Assembly: GCF_935825525.1 (NCBI RefSeq)
Contig: NZ_CAKXZT010000124.1
Location: 124,001-188,000 of the forward strand
Length of the DNA: 64,000 nt
From: Mesorhizobium escarrei
GTDB taxonomy: Bacteria; Pseudomonadota; Alphaproteobacteria; Rhizobiales; Rhizobiaceae
Direction: 5' to 3'
Under the pieces are notes generated by a model. That model was not told the DNA's origin, made no database searches, and saw only the letters and a program-made list of their open reading frames with translations. Of this stretch, positions 44,286 through 53,471 are shown piece after piece (within the stretch, counting starts at the first letter, position 1; the number at the start of each line of letters is the position of its first letter). The position numbers were made by a program, and so were the translations under genes.

Positions 44286-45158
44286 ATGAACGGCTCCGTC
44301 TCGGCCCGCATGCTTCGCACCATCGCCGCCTGGGTTGTGGTCGCAATCTTCTTCTTTCCGATCTACTACTGGACGTCGGTGGCGTTCAAACACGGCAATG
44401 ACATCTTCAACCGGCCGCCGAAACTGTTCGCCTTCACGCCAACTTTCGACAATTTCCAGAAGGTGTTCGGGATTTCGCTGGGCAGCGGCGGCATCACCGT
44501 GACGCCGGGCGGCGGCAATTTCTACATGGCGCCCCGCGTCTGGGATTCGATCGTGATCGCGACGCTGTCGACCGTGCTCGCTGTCGCCATCGCCACGCTT
44601 GCCGCCTATGCCCTGTCGCGCATGAACTTCCGCGGCCGGCACAGTTTCGTCGGCTGGGTGTTGTCGACGCGCATGATGCCGCCCGTCGCGGTCGCGGTTC
44701 CGATGTTCTTCATCTACAAGAATTTCGGTCTCATCGACACCTATACCGGCATGGTGCTGATCCACGCGCTGATGAACCTGCCGCTCGCCGTCCTTCTGAT
44801 GAAGAGCTTCTTCGACGACATTCCCTCCGAGATCGACGAGAGCGCCATCGTCGATGGCGCCAGCCGCTTCATGATTTTTCGCAGGATCGTGCTGCCGATG
44901 GCCAAGGGCGGCATCGCCGCCACGGCGGTGCTCTGCTTCATCTTCAGCTGGACCGAATTCCTCTTTGCGCTGACCCTGACCACCACGTCGCTCAAGACCG
45001 TGCCTGTCGTCTCGTCGACCTTCGTCACCTCGATCGGCACCGCCTGGGGCAACATGGCCGCGCTTGGCGCCGCATCGATCATTCCCGCTTTCATCTTCAT
45101 TCTGTTGGTTCAGAAGCACCTCGTGCGCGGTCTCACGATGGGATCGTTGAAACAATAG
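44286..45158 (+). CDS. Carbohydrate ABC transporter permease (MalG/UgpE-like)
   Basis: This 290-residue protein starts one base after the upstream stop and has six membrane helices. Its EAA loop is DIPSEIDESAIVDGASRFMIFRRIVLPMAKGG. It forms the second half of the transport channel with the MalF-like protein. Sequence style resembles sorbitol/mannitol and glycerol-phosphate type systems of rhizobia. Confidence 0.92.
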   Translation: MNGSVSARMLRTIAAWVVVAIFFFPIYYWTSVAFKHGNDIFNRPPKLFAFTPTFDNFQKVFGISLGSGGITVTPGGGNFYMAPRVWDSIVIATLSTVLAVAIATLAAYALSRMNFRGRHSFVGWVLSTRMMPPVAVAVPMFFIYKNFGLIDTYTGMVLIHALMNLPLAVLLMKSFFDDIPSEIDESAIVDGASRFMIFRRIVLPMAKGGIAATAVLCFIFSWTEFLFALTLTTTSLKTVPVVSSTFVTSIGTAWGNMAALGAASIIPAFIFILLVQKHLVRGLTMGSLKQ

Positions 45159-45217
45159 ATGGGAGGCTCAAATTCGCAGCCTTGTGAAAATCGCGAATTA
45201 AACCGGAGGAGTAGACA

Positions 45218-46723
45218 ATGAAAGACAGCATCAGAAAGGCGCATCTTGCTTCTGTCACCGACCGCTTCGTTCGCGGACAGATGGACCGCCGCTCGTTTCT
45301 TCGCGCAGCAAGCATTCTCGGCCTCGGCGCCGGCGCGCTCGGCATGGGTTTTGGACGACGTCCGTTCTACGGCATCAGCCAGGCTTCGGCTCAGGAACAG
45401 GAATTGAAGCCCAGCGCCGAAATCACCAAATGGCTCTCGGATGTCGGCAAGCCCTTTGCCGGAACAACGCTTCGTCTCGCCACCGAATCGACGCCGCCGT
45501 CCAATGCCATCGCCACGCAGCTCAAGCAATATTTCGAGGAGGCTACCGGCATCAAGGTCGAGATCGAAGTGCTGCCGCTCGAGCAGGTGCTGCAGAAGCT
45601 GACGCTCGACGTGGCCTCGAGCCTCGGCACTTACGACCTCTACTATATCGACCAGAGCTGGGCGGCGAGCTTCAGCCAGGACGTCTTCGATCCGCGCGAG
45701 CAGCTCAAGAACGCCGACCTGGCAATGCCGAACTACAACATCGACGACTTCCTGAAGCCGCTCGTCGACGGTATCGCCATGTACGAGGACCGCATGGTTG
45801 GCGTGCCCTACGACATCCCGATCTTCATCATGCAGTACCGCAAGGACGTCTGGGACGAGCTCAAGCTGCCGCCTCCGGCCACGTTGGACGATTTGCTGAA
45901 GGCGTCTGCGGCGATCACCGATGCCAAGGGCCCGAACATGTACGGCACCAGCGGCCAGATGAAATCGGGCCATTACAGCCTCGAATGCGATTGGACGGCG
46001 TGGCTTTGGGGCCATGGCGGTTCGATTTTCGGCCCCGACGGCAAGTTCACCGGCAATGACGACGCTGGCTTGGCCGCCATGGCCTACTGGGACAAGCTCA
46101 AGGCGACGATGCCGCCCGGCGTCGACGGCTGGACATGGGATGGCGAGGGCCAGTCGGTCGGCCAGGGCGTCGCCGCCTCGATGCTGTCCTGGGGCGAATT
46201 CTTCCCATTCTTCGACGATCCCAAGGCCTCCAAGGTCTCCGGTCTGATGGAAGCGATGGTTCCGCCGAAACCTGCCGCGACGCTGCGCACCGTCGAGCAG
46301 ACCGGATTCGGCGAAATTCCAGGCGTTGGTCACCAGGGCGGTTCTTCGCTCGCGGTATCGAAATACTCGAAGAGCCCGGACGCCGCCTGGATTTTCATGC
46401 AGTGGGCGACCTCAGCCGATACCCAGGCGCTGATAACCGTTCTGGGCGGCGGTACGGGGCCAACGCGCACCAGCGTCTATGACGATCCGCGCGTGCTGGC
46501 CAATGCGCGTGTCGGCGCCGGCACGACCCGCCACTTGCCGGTCGTGCGCGACACCATCGCCAACTACATGGGATCCGAGCCCGACCTGCCGGCATGGGCA
46601 GAACTCTCGAGCGATACGATCCCGGTTGCGCTGGGCAAATACTTCGCCGGCCAGTCGGGCTCGGCCAAGGAGTCGCTCGACGCCCTGAAAACCCAGGTCG
46701 ACGATCTCGTCGCCAAGGGCTGA
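45218..46723 (+). CDS. Extracellular solute-binding protein (family 1) with Tat signal
   Basis: The 501-residue protein opens with a twin-arginine signal (DRRSFLRAASILGLGAGALG), so it is probably exported folded by the Tat route. The mature domain is a type 1 sugar-binding protein with GVPYDIPIFIMQYRKDVW, a WTAWLWGHGGSIFGPDG loop and GGSSLAVSKYSKSPDAAW near the C-terminus. It is about 60-80 residues longer than usual MalE-like proteins. It feeds the two permeases encoded just upstream. A stable hairpin follows the stop, probably protecting this highly expressed message. Confidence 0.92.
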   Translation: MKDSIRKAHLASVTDRFVRGQMDRRSFLRAASILGLGAGALGMGFGRRPFYGISQASAQEQELKPSAEITKWLSDVGKPFAGTTLRLATESTPPSNAIATQLKQYFEEATGIKVEIEVLPLEQVLQKLTLDVASSLGTYDLYYIDQSWAASFSQDVFDPREQLKNADLAMPNYNIDDFLKPLVDGIAMYEDRMVGVPYDIPIFIMQYRKDVWDELKLPPPATLDDLLKASAAITDAKGPNMYGTSGQMKSGHYSLECDWTAWLWGHGGSIFGPDGKFTGNDDAGLAAMAYWDKLKATMPPGVDGWTWDGEGQSVGQGVAASMLSWGEFFPFFDDPKASKVSGLMEAMVPPKPAATLRTVEQTGFGEIPGVGHQGGSSLAVSKYSKSPDAAWIFMQWATSADTQALITVLGGGTGPTRTSVYDDPRVLANARVGAGTTRHLPVVRDTIANYMGSEPDLPAWAELSSDTIPVALGKYFAGQSGSAKESLDALKTQVDDLVAKG

Positions 46724-46730
46724 GTCTTCC

Positions 46731-46764
46731 CCCGGGCTGGCGGCCCTAAGGTCGCCAGCCCGGG
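46731..46764. repeat. Intra-operon hairpin with 12-bp perfect stem
   Basis: CCCGGGCTGGCG at 46731-46742 is the exact complement of 46753-46764 with a 10-base loop. It lies between the binding-protein stop and the SDR start and has no T-run, so it is likely an mRNA-stabilising or attenuating hairpin rather than a full terminator. An imperfect direct repeat (GGGGTATCGACAATTTC, then GGGGTACCGACAACTTC) follows. Confidence 0.6.
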
Positions 46765-46812
46765 GTATCGACAATTTCGCCGGGGTACCGACAACTTCCA
46801 TGAGGAAAAGCC

Positions 46813-47538
46813 ATGGCTGGAAAACAGCTCGTAGCAGTGACAGGAGCCAGTTCTGGTATCGGCGAGGCGGTCGCCAAAGCGTTTTCGCGCGCCGGCCACC
46901 CTGTTTTGATGATGGCCCGTCGTCTGGAGCGCATGGAGGCGCTGAACCTGCCCGACAGCATGGCCCGACAGGTCGACGTCCGCGACCGCGCCGCAATCGC
47001 AGCCGCCGTGAGGGAGGCGGAAGCCGAATACGGACCGGTCGACATGCTGTTTGCCAACGCCGGCATCGCGCGACTTGCCGACATAGGCCGCCAGCCGCCC
47101 GAGGAATGGGACGAGATGATCGACATCAACACCAAAGGCGTGCTGAATTCGGTCCACGCCGTGATGTCGGGCATGATGGAGCGCCGTCATGGAACGCTGT
47201 TCATGATGAGTTCGATCGCTGGCCGAAAAATCTATCCGGATCATACGGTCTACTGCGGGACGAAATTCTTCGTTCACGCCGTGTCGGAATCGCTGCGCGA
47301 CTATCTTTCCGACTATGACGTCCGCGTCGTCGTGCTTTCGCCCGGGGTGATCGAAACCGAGGTTCTGAGCGGCGTCCTCGATCCGCAGACGCTCGCCAAC
47401 TACAAGGCCAACAAGCTCAGGATCGGCGGCGGCATCGGCCCGGAGCACGTCGCTGACCTCATGCTGCACACCTACCAGATGCCACAAAATGCTCTCGTGC
47501 AGGAAATCGTCATCACGCCGACCAGGCAGAAATACTGA
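46813..47538 (+). CDS. SDR-family oxidoreductase within the ABC operon
   Basis: The 241-residue enzyme has the SDR cofactor motif TGASSGIGEAV, the NAG motif FANAGIA and the catalytic YCGTKF. It belongs to the YdfG/serine-dehydrogenase-like group of short SDRs. Its position between the binding protein and the ATPase of a polyol-type importer suggests it oxidises the imported polyol or sugar. The substrate is unknown. Confidence 0.9.
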   Translation: MAGKQLVAVTGASSGIGEAVAKAFSRAGHPVLMMARRLERMEALNLPDSMARQVDVRDRAAIAAAVREAEAEYGPVDMLFANAGIARLADIGRQPPEEWDEMIDINTKGVLNSVHAVMSGMMERRHGTLFMMSSIAGRKIYPDHTVYCGTKFFVHAVSESLRDYLSDYDVRVVVLSPGVIETEVLSGVLDPQTLANYKANKLRIGGGIGPEHVADLMLHTYQMPQNALVQEIVITPTRQKY

Positions 47539-47569
47539 CGACCCGAATCCGGGCGTCTGGAGACTGAGA

Positions 47570-48637
47570 ATGGCCACCGTAGAATATAAGAACATCGCCA
47601 AGAATTTCGGGCATGTCGAGGTGATGAAGGACATCTCCTTCGGCATTGCCGACCGCGAATTCGTCGTGCTGCTTGGACCGTCGGGCTGCGGCAAGACCAC
47701 GCTCCTGCGCATGACAGCCGGGCTCGAGCGCGTGACCAACGGCGACCTTTTGATCGGCGACAGGCGGGTCAACGACGTTCACCCGCGCGATCGCGACATC
47801 GCGATGGTGTTCCAGAATTACGCGCTCTATCCGACAATGAAGGTGTTCGACAATATCGGCTTCAGTCTCGAAGTGGCGAAAGTGCCAAAGGCGGAGATCC
47901 GGAAAAAGGTCGAATGGGCGGCGGAAATCCTGAATCTTACGCCCTACCTCGGGCGCTATCCCAAGGAACTGTCGGGTGGCCAGCGCCAGCGCGTCGCCAT
48001 GGGCCGCGCCATGGTGCGCAATGCCGCCGTCTTCCTTTTCGACGAGCCGCTCTCCAATCTCGACGCCAAGCTGCGCACGCATATGCGCGTGGAAATCCGC
48101 CAGCTCCATAATCGTCTCGGCACGACCACGATCTACGTCACCCACGACCAGATCGAGGCGATGACGATGGCCGACAAGATCGTGCTGATGCACGCCGGCA
48201 GGATCATGCAGATCGGCACGCCCGACGAGGTCTACGAGCGCCCGAACTCGAAATATGTCGCTGATTTCATCGGCTCGCCGTCGATGAACTTCATCGCCGG
48301 CGCTGTCGAAACCGCGGGCGGCAGTCCTCGCTTTGTCGCCGAAGGCGTGTCGATCGGCCTGTCACCTGAGATCAAGGCAAAACCAGGCCAAAAGGTCATC
48401 ATGGGGGTGCGGCCACACGATCTCGGCATTTCGGATATGGGGGAGATCAAGGGCGAGGTCGTGCTGTCCGAAACGACCGGCGCGGATGTCCAGATTCATT
48501 TGCGCGTGGCGGGATACGACGCCGTCGCCGTGGTGCCGCGTGACGAGCGCCGCAACGCCGGCGCCGCGATTAACCTTTCGGTACTGCCGGGCAAGGTGCA
48601 CCTCTTCGATGCGGCCACGGAGCTGCGTGTCGCCTGA
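47570..48637 (+). CDS. Carbohydrate ABC transporter ATP-binding protein (UgpC/MalK-like)
   Basis: The ATPase has 355 residues: Walker A GPSGCGKTT, signature LSGGQRQRVAMGRAM, Walker B VFLFDEPLSNLDAKL, switch His YVTHDQIEAMT. A C-terminal TOBE-containing regulatory domain (MGVRPHDLG onward) follows. TGGAG seven bases upstream supports ATG 47570. It completes the MalFGK-type importer of the 43.4-48.6 kb operon. Confidence 0.94.
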   Translation: MATVEYKNIAKNFGHVEVMKDISFGIADREFVVLLGPSGCGKTTLLRMTAGLERVTNGDLLIGDRRVNDVHPRDRDIAMVFQNYALYPTMKVFDNIGFSLEVAKVPKAEIRKKVEWAAEILNLTPYLGRYPKELSGGQRQRVAMGRAMVRNAAVFLFDEPLSNLDAKLRTHMRVEIRQLHNRLGTTTIYVTHDQIEAMTMADKIVLMHAGRIMQIGTPDEVYERPNSKYVADFIGSPSMNFIAGAVETAGGSPRFVAEGVSIGLSPEIKAKPGQKVIMGVRPHDLGISDMGEIKGEVVLSETTGADVQIHLRVAGYDAVAVVPRDERRNAGAAINLSVLPGKVHLFDAATELRVA

Positions 48638-48642
48638 GATTA

Positions 48643-48714
48643 ATGCATGTCGCGCAAAAGCATGCCCTCGGGCTTGAACCTAGGGTGTGCAGCGGTTTTG
48701 CGATAACGACATGA
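48643..48714. repeat. Palindromic intergenic repeat (GCATGTCG...CGACATG type)
   Basis: The unit begins ATGCATGTCGCGCAAAAG and ends GCGATAACGACATG, with complementary tips and an AGCGGTTTTG core. Two related copies lie next to der at 56.8 kb. It follows the ATPase stop by 6 bp and could act as a 3' hairpin. Confidence 0.65.
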
Positions 48715-48727
48715 TAAACAACAACCT

Positions 48728-48767
48728 AAAGCGCGTCGCGTGAGGCCGGTCAAATGCGACGCGCTTT
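48728..48767. repeat. Palindromic repeat with 12-bp arms, terminator-like (copy 1)
   Basis: AAAGCGCGTCGC and GCGACGCGCTTT form a perfect 12-bp stem around GTGAGGCCGGTCAAAT. A nearly identical copy is at 54798-54837. The A- and T-rich ends make it usable as a bidirectional terminator between the ABC operon and the convergent DUF488 gene. Confidence 0.75.
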
Positions 48768-48796
48768 CGCGACGAAGGCCGGCAGCGCGCCCTGCC

Positions 48797-49153
48797 TCAG
48801 CCCTTTAGGCTGAGATAATCAGCCAAAGCCACTGCGTTGTTATGCAGCTCGTCCTGGGCGCCGTAGAGCAGCGTCACTCGGCCGTTGTCGAGCAGGGCAC
48901 GCAACTGGCCGACCGCCTCGCTGTTCCTGTCGAGCTCGCCGCGATATCGCTGCTGGAATTCCATCCAGCGCGTCGGCTCGTGGCCGAACCATTTGCGCAA
49001 TTCGTCGCTTGGCGCGACGGTCTTCAGCCATAGCGTCAGTTCGGCGTCTTCCTTGCGGACGCCGCGCGGCCATACGCGGTCTATAAGCACCCGCTGCCCA
49101 TCGCCAGGCGAGGGCGGCTCGTAGATGCGTTTGACCCTGATGTCGAGTTTCAT
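48797..49153 (-). CDS. DUF488 family protein
   Basis: The 118-residue protein has the DUF488 hallmarks: VKRIYEPPSPGDGQRVLIDRVWPRGV-type start (in segments RIYEPPSPGDGQRVL and DRVWPRG), LWLKTVAPSDELRKWFGH and LLYGAQDELHNNA. The family's function is not established; members often sit with stress or heme-related genes. ATG 49153 is chosen because the conserved N-terminus begins there, not at the upstream in-frame start. Confidence 0.9.
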   Translation of the reverse strand: MKLDIRVKRIYEPPSPGDGQRVLIDRVWPRGVRKEDAELTLWLKTVAPSDELRKWFGHEPTRWMEFQQRYRGELDRNSEAVGQLRALLDNGRVTLLYGAQDELHNNAVALADYLSLKG

Positions 49154-49248
49154 TGCCAACTCCGGGGTTGGCCGCCATGACGTCTTGCTGGCCATGACGC
49201 CTTGCTGGCCATGACGGCTTTCTGGCGGCTGCTTACGCCCACTCGCCC

Positions 49249-50505
49249 CTACGCCCACTCGCCCTTGCGCATCACCGGCACGCGGCTGCCGTCCTTGCCG
49301 ACGCCGTCGATGTCGACCTTGTCCGAACCGATCATCCAGTCGATGTGGATGAAGCTCTTGTTGCCGCCGCGCGCCGCGATCTCGTCCTGAGTGAGCGAGG
49401 CGCCGTCGACAAAGCACTTCGAATAGCACTGGCCGAGCGCGATATGGCAGGCGGCATTCTCGTCGAACAACGTGTTTAAGAACAGCAGGCCGCTCGCCGC
49501 GATCGGCGAGGAATGCGGCACCAGCGCGACCTCGCCGAGCCGGCGTGAGCCTTCATCGGTGTCGAGCACTTTCTTCAGCACATCCTCGCCGCGGCTGGCC
49601 ATGGCCTCGACGATGCGACCCTCCTGGAAACGCACCGCAATGCCGTCGATCAGCGTGCCCTGGTACGACAGCGGCTTGGTGCTCGAGACATGGCCTTCGA
49701 CGCGCCTTGCATGCGGCGTGGTGAAAACCTCCTCGGTCGGGATGTTCGGATTGCAGGTGATGCCGTTCCTGGCGGTCGAGGCGCCGCCCATCCACTCATG
49801 GCCGTCGGCCAGACCGACGGTCAGGTCGGTGCCGGGTCCGGTGAAATGCAGCGCATGGAAATTATGGCCGTTCAGCCATTCGGTGCGGCTGCGCAGCGCC
49901 GCATTGTGCGCTGTCCAGTTGCCGATCGGGTCGTCCACGTCCACCCGCGAAGCGGCGAAAATAGCGTCGGCGAGTTTTGCCACGGCGACATCGTCGGCAT
50001 CGTCGGGAAATACCTGCCTGGCCCAGGCCAGGTCGGGATAGGCGACGATGTTCCAGTTGATGTCGAAGCCGGTGATCTTTTCCAGTGCCGGCTGGTAGGC
50101 GATCGAGTTCGCCTTGTTGGCGCGCGCCACTTTCGCCGGATTCTGCGCCGACAGCAGCGACGGATCCTCGCCGCGCACGGCAAGCCGCGCCGCATTGTTG
50201 GCGAAGGCCTTGGCCATGCCCTCATAGAGCCAGCCGGCGGCGTGGTCGAAGCTGGCATCGGCGCCGTAGCGAAAGCGTGCCAGCGTCATCTCGTCGTCGT
50301 TGAAGATCGGCGTCACCAGGCCGGCGCCGGCCTTGTAGGCATGCTCGACGATCCGTCGCGTCAAAGGCAGCGCTGCGATCGACGATGTCAGCACCAGATC
50401 CTGCCCCGGCTGCAATTGCAGCCCGACCTTGATGGCGACTTCGGCCAGCCTGTCGAGCTTCACCGGGTCGATCGTTGCGGAAACGCCGCGCGAATGTGTG
50501 GTCAT
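49249..50505 (-). CDS. M29-family aminopeptidase (AmpS/PepS-like)
   Basis: The 418-residue enzyme matches thermophilic-type M29 aminopeptidases. It begins with VAIKVGLQLQPGQDLVLTSS and has the metal-ligand regions around NIPTEEVFTTPH, GRIVEAMASRG, LGEVALVPHSSPI, HIALGQ and HIDWMIGS. These cytosolic metalloenzymes remove N-terminal residues from peptides. The gene stands alone, 84 bp from the LysR gene in the same direction. Confidence 0.92.
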   Translation of the reverse strand: MTTHSRGVSATIDPVKLDRLAEVAIKVGLQLQPGQDLVLTSSIAALPLTRRIVEHAYKAGAGLVTPIFNDDEMTLARFRYGADASFDHAAGWLYEGMAKAFANNAARLAVRGEDPSLLSAQNPAKVARANKANSIAYQPALEKITGFDINWNIVAYPDLAWARQVFPDDADDVAVAKLADAIFAASRVDVDDPIGNWTAHNAALRSRTEWLNGHNFHALHFTGPGTDLTVGLADGHEWMGGASTARNGITCNPNIPTEEVFTTPHARRVEGHVSSTKPLSYQGTLIDGIAVRFQEGRIVEAMASRGEDVLKKVLDTDEGSRRLGEVALVPHSSPIAASGLLFLNTLFDENAACHIALGQCYSKCFVDGASLTQDEIAARGGNKSFIHIDWMIGSDKVDIDGVGKDGSRVPVMRKGEWA

Positions 50506-50588
50506 GATCCTGCCTGTCGTGATGTGGGAGTCTGGTTCTTACATAGACCGGTGCCGTCGGTCTTTCCACCGTGATCGACCGGGCCCGC

Positions 50589-51503
50589 TCAGGCCGCGCC
50601 GGCGAGCGCGCCGAACTGCGCCATCGTTGCCTCGATCTCCTCGCGGATCCAGAGCTTGAAATCGCGCAGCTTGCGGCTCTCGCTCTTGCTGGCCGAGGTG
50701 ACCAGCCAGTAGCCCAGCCCGCTCTCAGCGCGGACGCCGAACGGCGCGACCAGTCGGCCGTCGGCGAGAGCGTCAGCCGTCAGCAATTGCCAGCCGAGCA
50801 TGACGCCGTGGCCAGCAATCGCCGATTCCAGGCAAAGCATGGGGTCGGTGAAGCGCGCGCCCTTGAGGAAGCTGACCGGCTTCACCCCGGCCGCCTCGAA
50901 CCAGCTTTCCCAGCTGATCATCGCTTTTTCGTCGGTGATCGCGCAGGTCAGGGCGAGATCTTCGATCGATTTCAGTTTGTCGGCGATCGCCGGGGCGCAG
51001 ACCGGGAAGACTTCCTGCGCCAGTAGCAGTTGCGCGCGCACGCCCGGCCATTTGCCGTCGCCAAGCCGGATGGCGATGTCGATGTCCGAACGATCGAGAT
51101 CGGCAATCCGCACCGAGGCGTCGATGCGCAAAAGCACATTCGGATGCCGGGCGAAGTGACGTGACAGTCGAGGCAGCAGCCACTTCGAGGCAAAGGCCGG
51201 CGCGACCGAGACCACCAGCGTGCATTCGGAGGCCTCGTCGGCGAGCGCCACGGCTTGGGCGAGCTCGCGGAAACCTGCCCCGAGCCGGGCGGTGAAGACG
51301 GTGCCGAATTCGGTCGGCATCAGACCGCTTGCCGTTCGTTCGAACAGCGCCTGGCCAAGTTGCGCTTCCGTCCGCTTGACCTGCTGGCTGACGGCGCTGG
51401 CGGACACGTTGAGTTCGCTCGCCGCAGCCGAAAGCGATCCCAGGCGGGCGACGGTTTCCACGGCGCGTAGGCCGTTGAGGTGGACGCGGTTGAGTATGGC
51501 CAT
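50589..51503 (-). CDS. LysR-family transcriptional regulator (GcvA-like)
   Basis: The 304-residue regulator has the LysR HTH (HLNGLRAVETVARLGSLSAAASELNVSASAVSQQVKRTE in segments) and a periplasmic-binding-like effector domain (LVVSVAPAFASKWLLPRL, DIDIAIRLGDG). Residues such as the GcvA-type FASKWLLPRL place it in the GcvA/AmpR branch. It is divergent from a 70-residue small gene at 51601, which is a probable target. Confidence 0.92.
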   Translation of the reverse strand: MAILNRVHLNGLRAVETVARLGSLSAAASELNVSASAVSQQVKRTEAQLGQALFERTASGLMPTEFGTVFTARLGAGFRELAQAVALADEASECTLVVSVAPAFASKWLLPRLSRHFARHPNVLLRIDASVRIADLDRSDIDIAIRLGDGKWPGVRAQLLLAQEVFPVCAPAIADKLKSIEDLALTCAITDEKAMISWESWFEAAGVKPVSFLKGARFTDPMLCLESAIAGHGVMLGWQLLTADALADGRLVAPFGVRAESGLGYWLVTSASKSESRKLRDFKLWIREEIEATMAQFGALAGAA

Positions 51504-51600
51504 ACAGTTTTTCTAAATCGGCACGGTCGAAATCTCAATTGAAATACAGGCTAGAGCGGCAAATTTTAAGGAACAAGCAGACCTGTGGAGGAAAAATACG

Positions 51601-51813
51601 ATGAAGATTTTATCACTGCTCGGGGTCTTTTCCGCTGCCGGCGCGCGGCAAAGCCGGTCGCATGAAAGCGAGGCCACCCGATGGGCCACCGATCCGCTGT
51701 CGCATCCTGTGCTCGACACCATGTCGGAGCGCGAACTCGGCGACCTGCCGTTCCGGCTGACGGCCCGGCGCACGGCCTACGAGATGCGTTCAGTCCTTTT
51801 CGGGTCCAATTAA
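51601..51813 (+). CDS. Small hypothetical protein divergent from LysR
   Basis: A 70-residue ORF starts at ATG 51601 with GGAGGAAAAATACG upstream, a good ribosome site. The product has ATRWATDPLSHPVLDTMSERELGDLPF in its middle (segments WATDPLSHP and MSERELGDLP), a pattern seen in small rhizobial proteins found beside LysR genes. The tail is short and basic. It has no signal peptide or membrane helix. Function unknown. Confidence 0.7.
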   Translation: MKILSLLGVFSAAGARQSRSHESEATRWATDPLSHPVLDTMSERELGDLPFRLTARRTAYEMRSVLFGSN

Positions 51814-51913
51814 AAGTCGAATCCTCTGCACGGAGGATTTCAGCCGCAGCCGACCTGCACCGTAGGCGTATTCGAGCGCCGCGACGGTACAGAACGAACG
51901 TCGACGATCCTTC

Positions 51914-52090
51914 GCGCCCCCCTCTGCCCTGCCGGGCATCTCCCCCACGAGGGGGGAAATCGGCAGCTTCAGCGCCGGCTCTCATTATTCAACTTCTGGA
52001 GATTGGCGAAAGCGGAGATGACGGCCAATCTCGCCCCTCGTGGGGAGATGCCAAGTTTTGGCAAAGAGGGCAGGACAGAGGGGGGGCGCT
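51914..52090. repeat. Large palindromic intergenic element (RIME-like)
   Basis: The element has CGCCCCCCTCTGCCCT-type and complementary AGGGCAGGACAGAGGGGGG ends, and inner inverted blocks GGCATCTCCCCCACGAGG and CCTCGTGGGGAGATGCC. It occupies most of the 51814-52189 gap, which has no gene. Its structure is that of rhizobial intergenic mosaic elements; it differs in sequence from the one at 26.5 kb but shares the CTCCCC theme. Confidence 0.75.
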
Positions 52091-52189
52091 GTCCCGCAAA
52101 CGTTTCGGCTGCGACCGGTCCTTGCAACCCGTTCTGGCCCAACAAGAAGCGGATTGTTTCACCCGCTCGTGCACCTATTGTGCACTGCA

Positions 52190-53350
52190 ATGAACATCGC
52201 TTCGCCGTCCCCTTTGCGTCTCGCCTTCGCCGGCATGATTGCCCTGGCCGTCGCCATGGGCATCGGCCGTTTCGTCTACACGCCGATCCTGCCCGGCATG
52301 ATGGAAGAGCTTGGCCTGTCCCCGGCCGATGCCGGCTGGATCGCATCCGCCAACTATCTCGGCTATCTCATCGGCGCGCTGGCAGCCGTCGGCGGCTGGG
52401 CGCACGGTCGCGAGCGCCTGCTGATGCTTGCCGGTCTTGCCGCCACCGCAGTCCTCACCGGGTTGATGGGCCTTGCCGACACGATGGCGGCTTTTCTCGT
52501 CATCCGCTTTCTTGCCGGTGTGGCCAGCGCCTTCGTCCTGGTGTTCATGTCCAGCATCGTTTTCGGCCATCTCGCCGCGGTCGGCCGAAACGACCTGCAG
52601 GCGCTGCATTTCGGCGGCGTCGGCCTTGGCATAGCGGCGTCCTCAGCGCTCATGGCAATACTCATCACCGAACATGCCGGCTGGACGGCGGGCTGGTTCT
52701 GGTCCGCCGCGATCTCGGCCTGCGCCATTGCCGTCGTGATGCTGCTGCTGGGCCGCACTGCGACCGCCAACGGCGCTGATGGCCGCGAACCGGCGCTGCC
52801 AAAGGACCGGTCACTGGTGAAGATCATTGTCGCCTACGGGCTGTTCGGCTTCGGCTATATCGTGACGGCGACGTTCCTGGTCGCCATCGTCCGGCAGGGC
52901 GGCGGGGGCCGCGTCTTCGAGGCCGTGGTGTGGATGGTCACCGGCCTTGCCGGGATTCCCTCAGTTTGGTTGTGGCAGAAGATCGCGGCAAAGATCGGGC
53001 TCTACCAGGCTTATGCCTGGGGGTGCCTCGTCGAGGTCGTCGGCGTCACCGCGAGCGTCGCCGTCGGCGGACACATTGGGCCGCTGCTCGGCGGGTTTCT
53101 GCTTGGCGGCACCTTCATCGCCATCACCGCGCTCGGCCTGCAGACCGGAAGGCAGCTTGCCCCGCAAGCGCCGCGCCGGATCCTGGCGTTGATGACGGCG
53201 TCCTTCGGCCTCGGCCAGATCATCGGTCCGATCGTCGCCGGCCTGCTTGCGCAAGCCTCGGGCGATTTCTTCCTCGCATCGATCGTGGCCGCCGCCGTGC
53301 TGCTTGTCTCCGGCGCGGTCACCTGGTCGGCTGCGCCAAAAACGCCATGA
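52190..53350 (+). CDS. MFS transporter (YbfB/YjiJ family)
   Basis: The 386-residue protein has twelve hydrophobic segments and starts MNIASPSPLRLAFAGMIALAVAMGIGRFVYTPILPGM, here the GRFVYTP stretch is characteristic of the YbfB/YjiJ group. It likely exports or imports a small molecule by proton coupling; substrate unknown. ATG 52190 is used; the upstream frame extends into the repeat element and lacks coding character. The ribosome site is weak. Confidence 0.88.
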   Translation: MNIASPSPLRLAFAGMIALAVAMGIGRFVYTPILPGMMEELGLSPADAGWIASANYLGYLIGALAAVGGWAHGRERLLMLAGLAATAVLTGLMGLADTMAAFLVIRFLAGVASAFVLVFMSSIVFGHLAAVGRNDLQALHFGGVGLGIAASSALMAILITEHAGWTAGWFWSAAISACAIAVVMLLLGRTATANGADGREPALPKDRSLVKIIVAYGLFGFGYIVTATFLVAIVRQGGGGRVFEAVVWMVTGLAGIPSVWLWQKIAAKIGLYQAYAWGCLVEVVGVTASVAVGGHIGPLLGGFLLGGTFIAITALGLQTGRQLAPQAPRRILALMTASFGLGQIIGPIVAGLLAQASGDFFLASIVAAAVLLVSGAVTWSAAPKTP

Positions 53351-53471
53351 TTATGGTCTTGCTCGGTGCCGGGCATCGCGCGCCGGCCATTTTCATGCGA
53401 TCGATGTGTGACCTTATGCCCGCTGAACAGCAACGCCGCTGATTTGCGCATCGACCGAGGATTTTCCCAAC

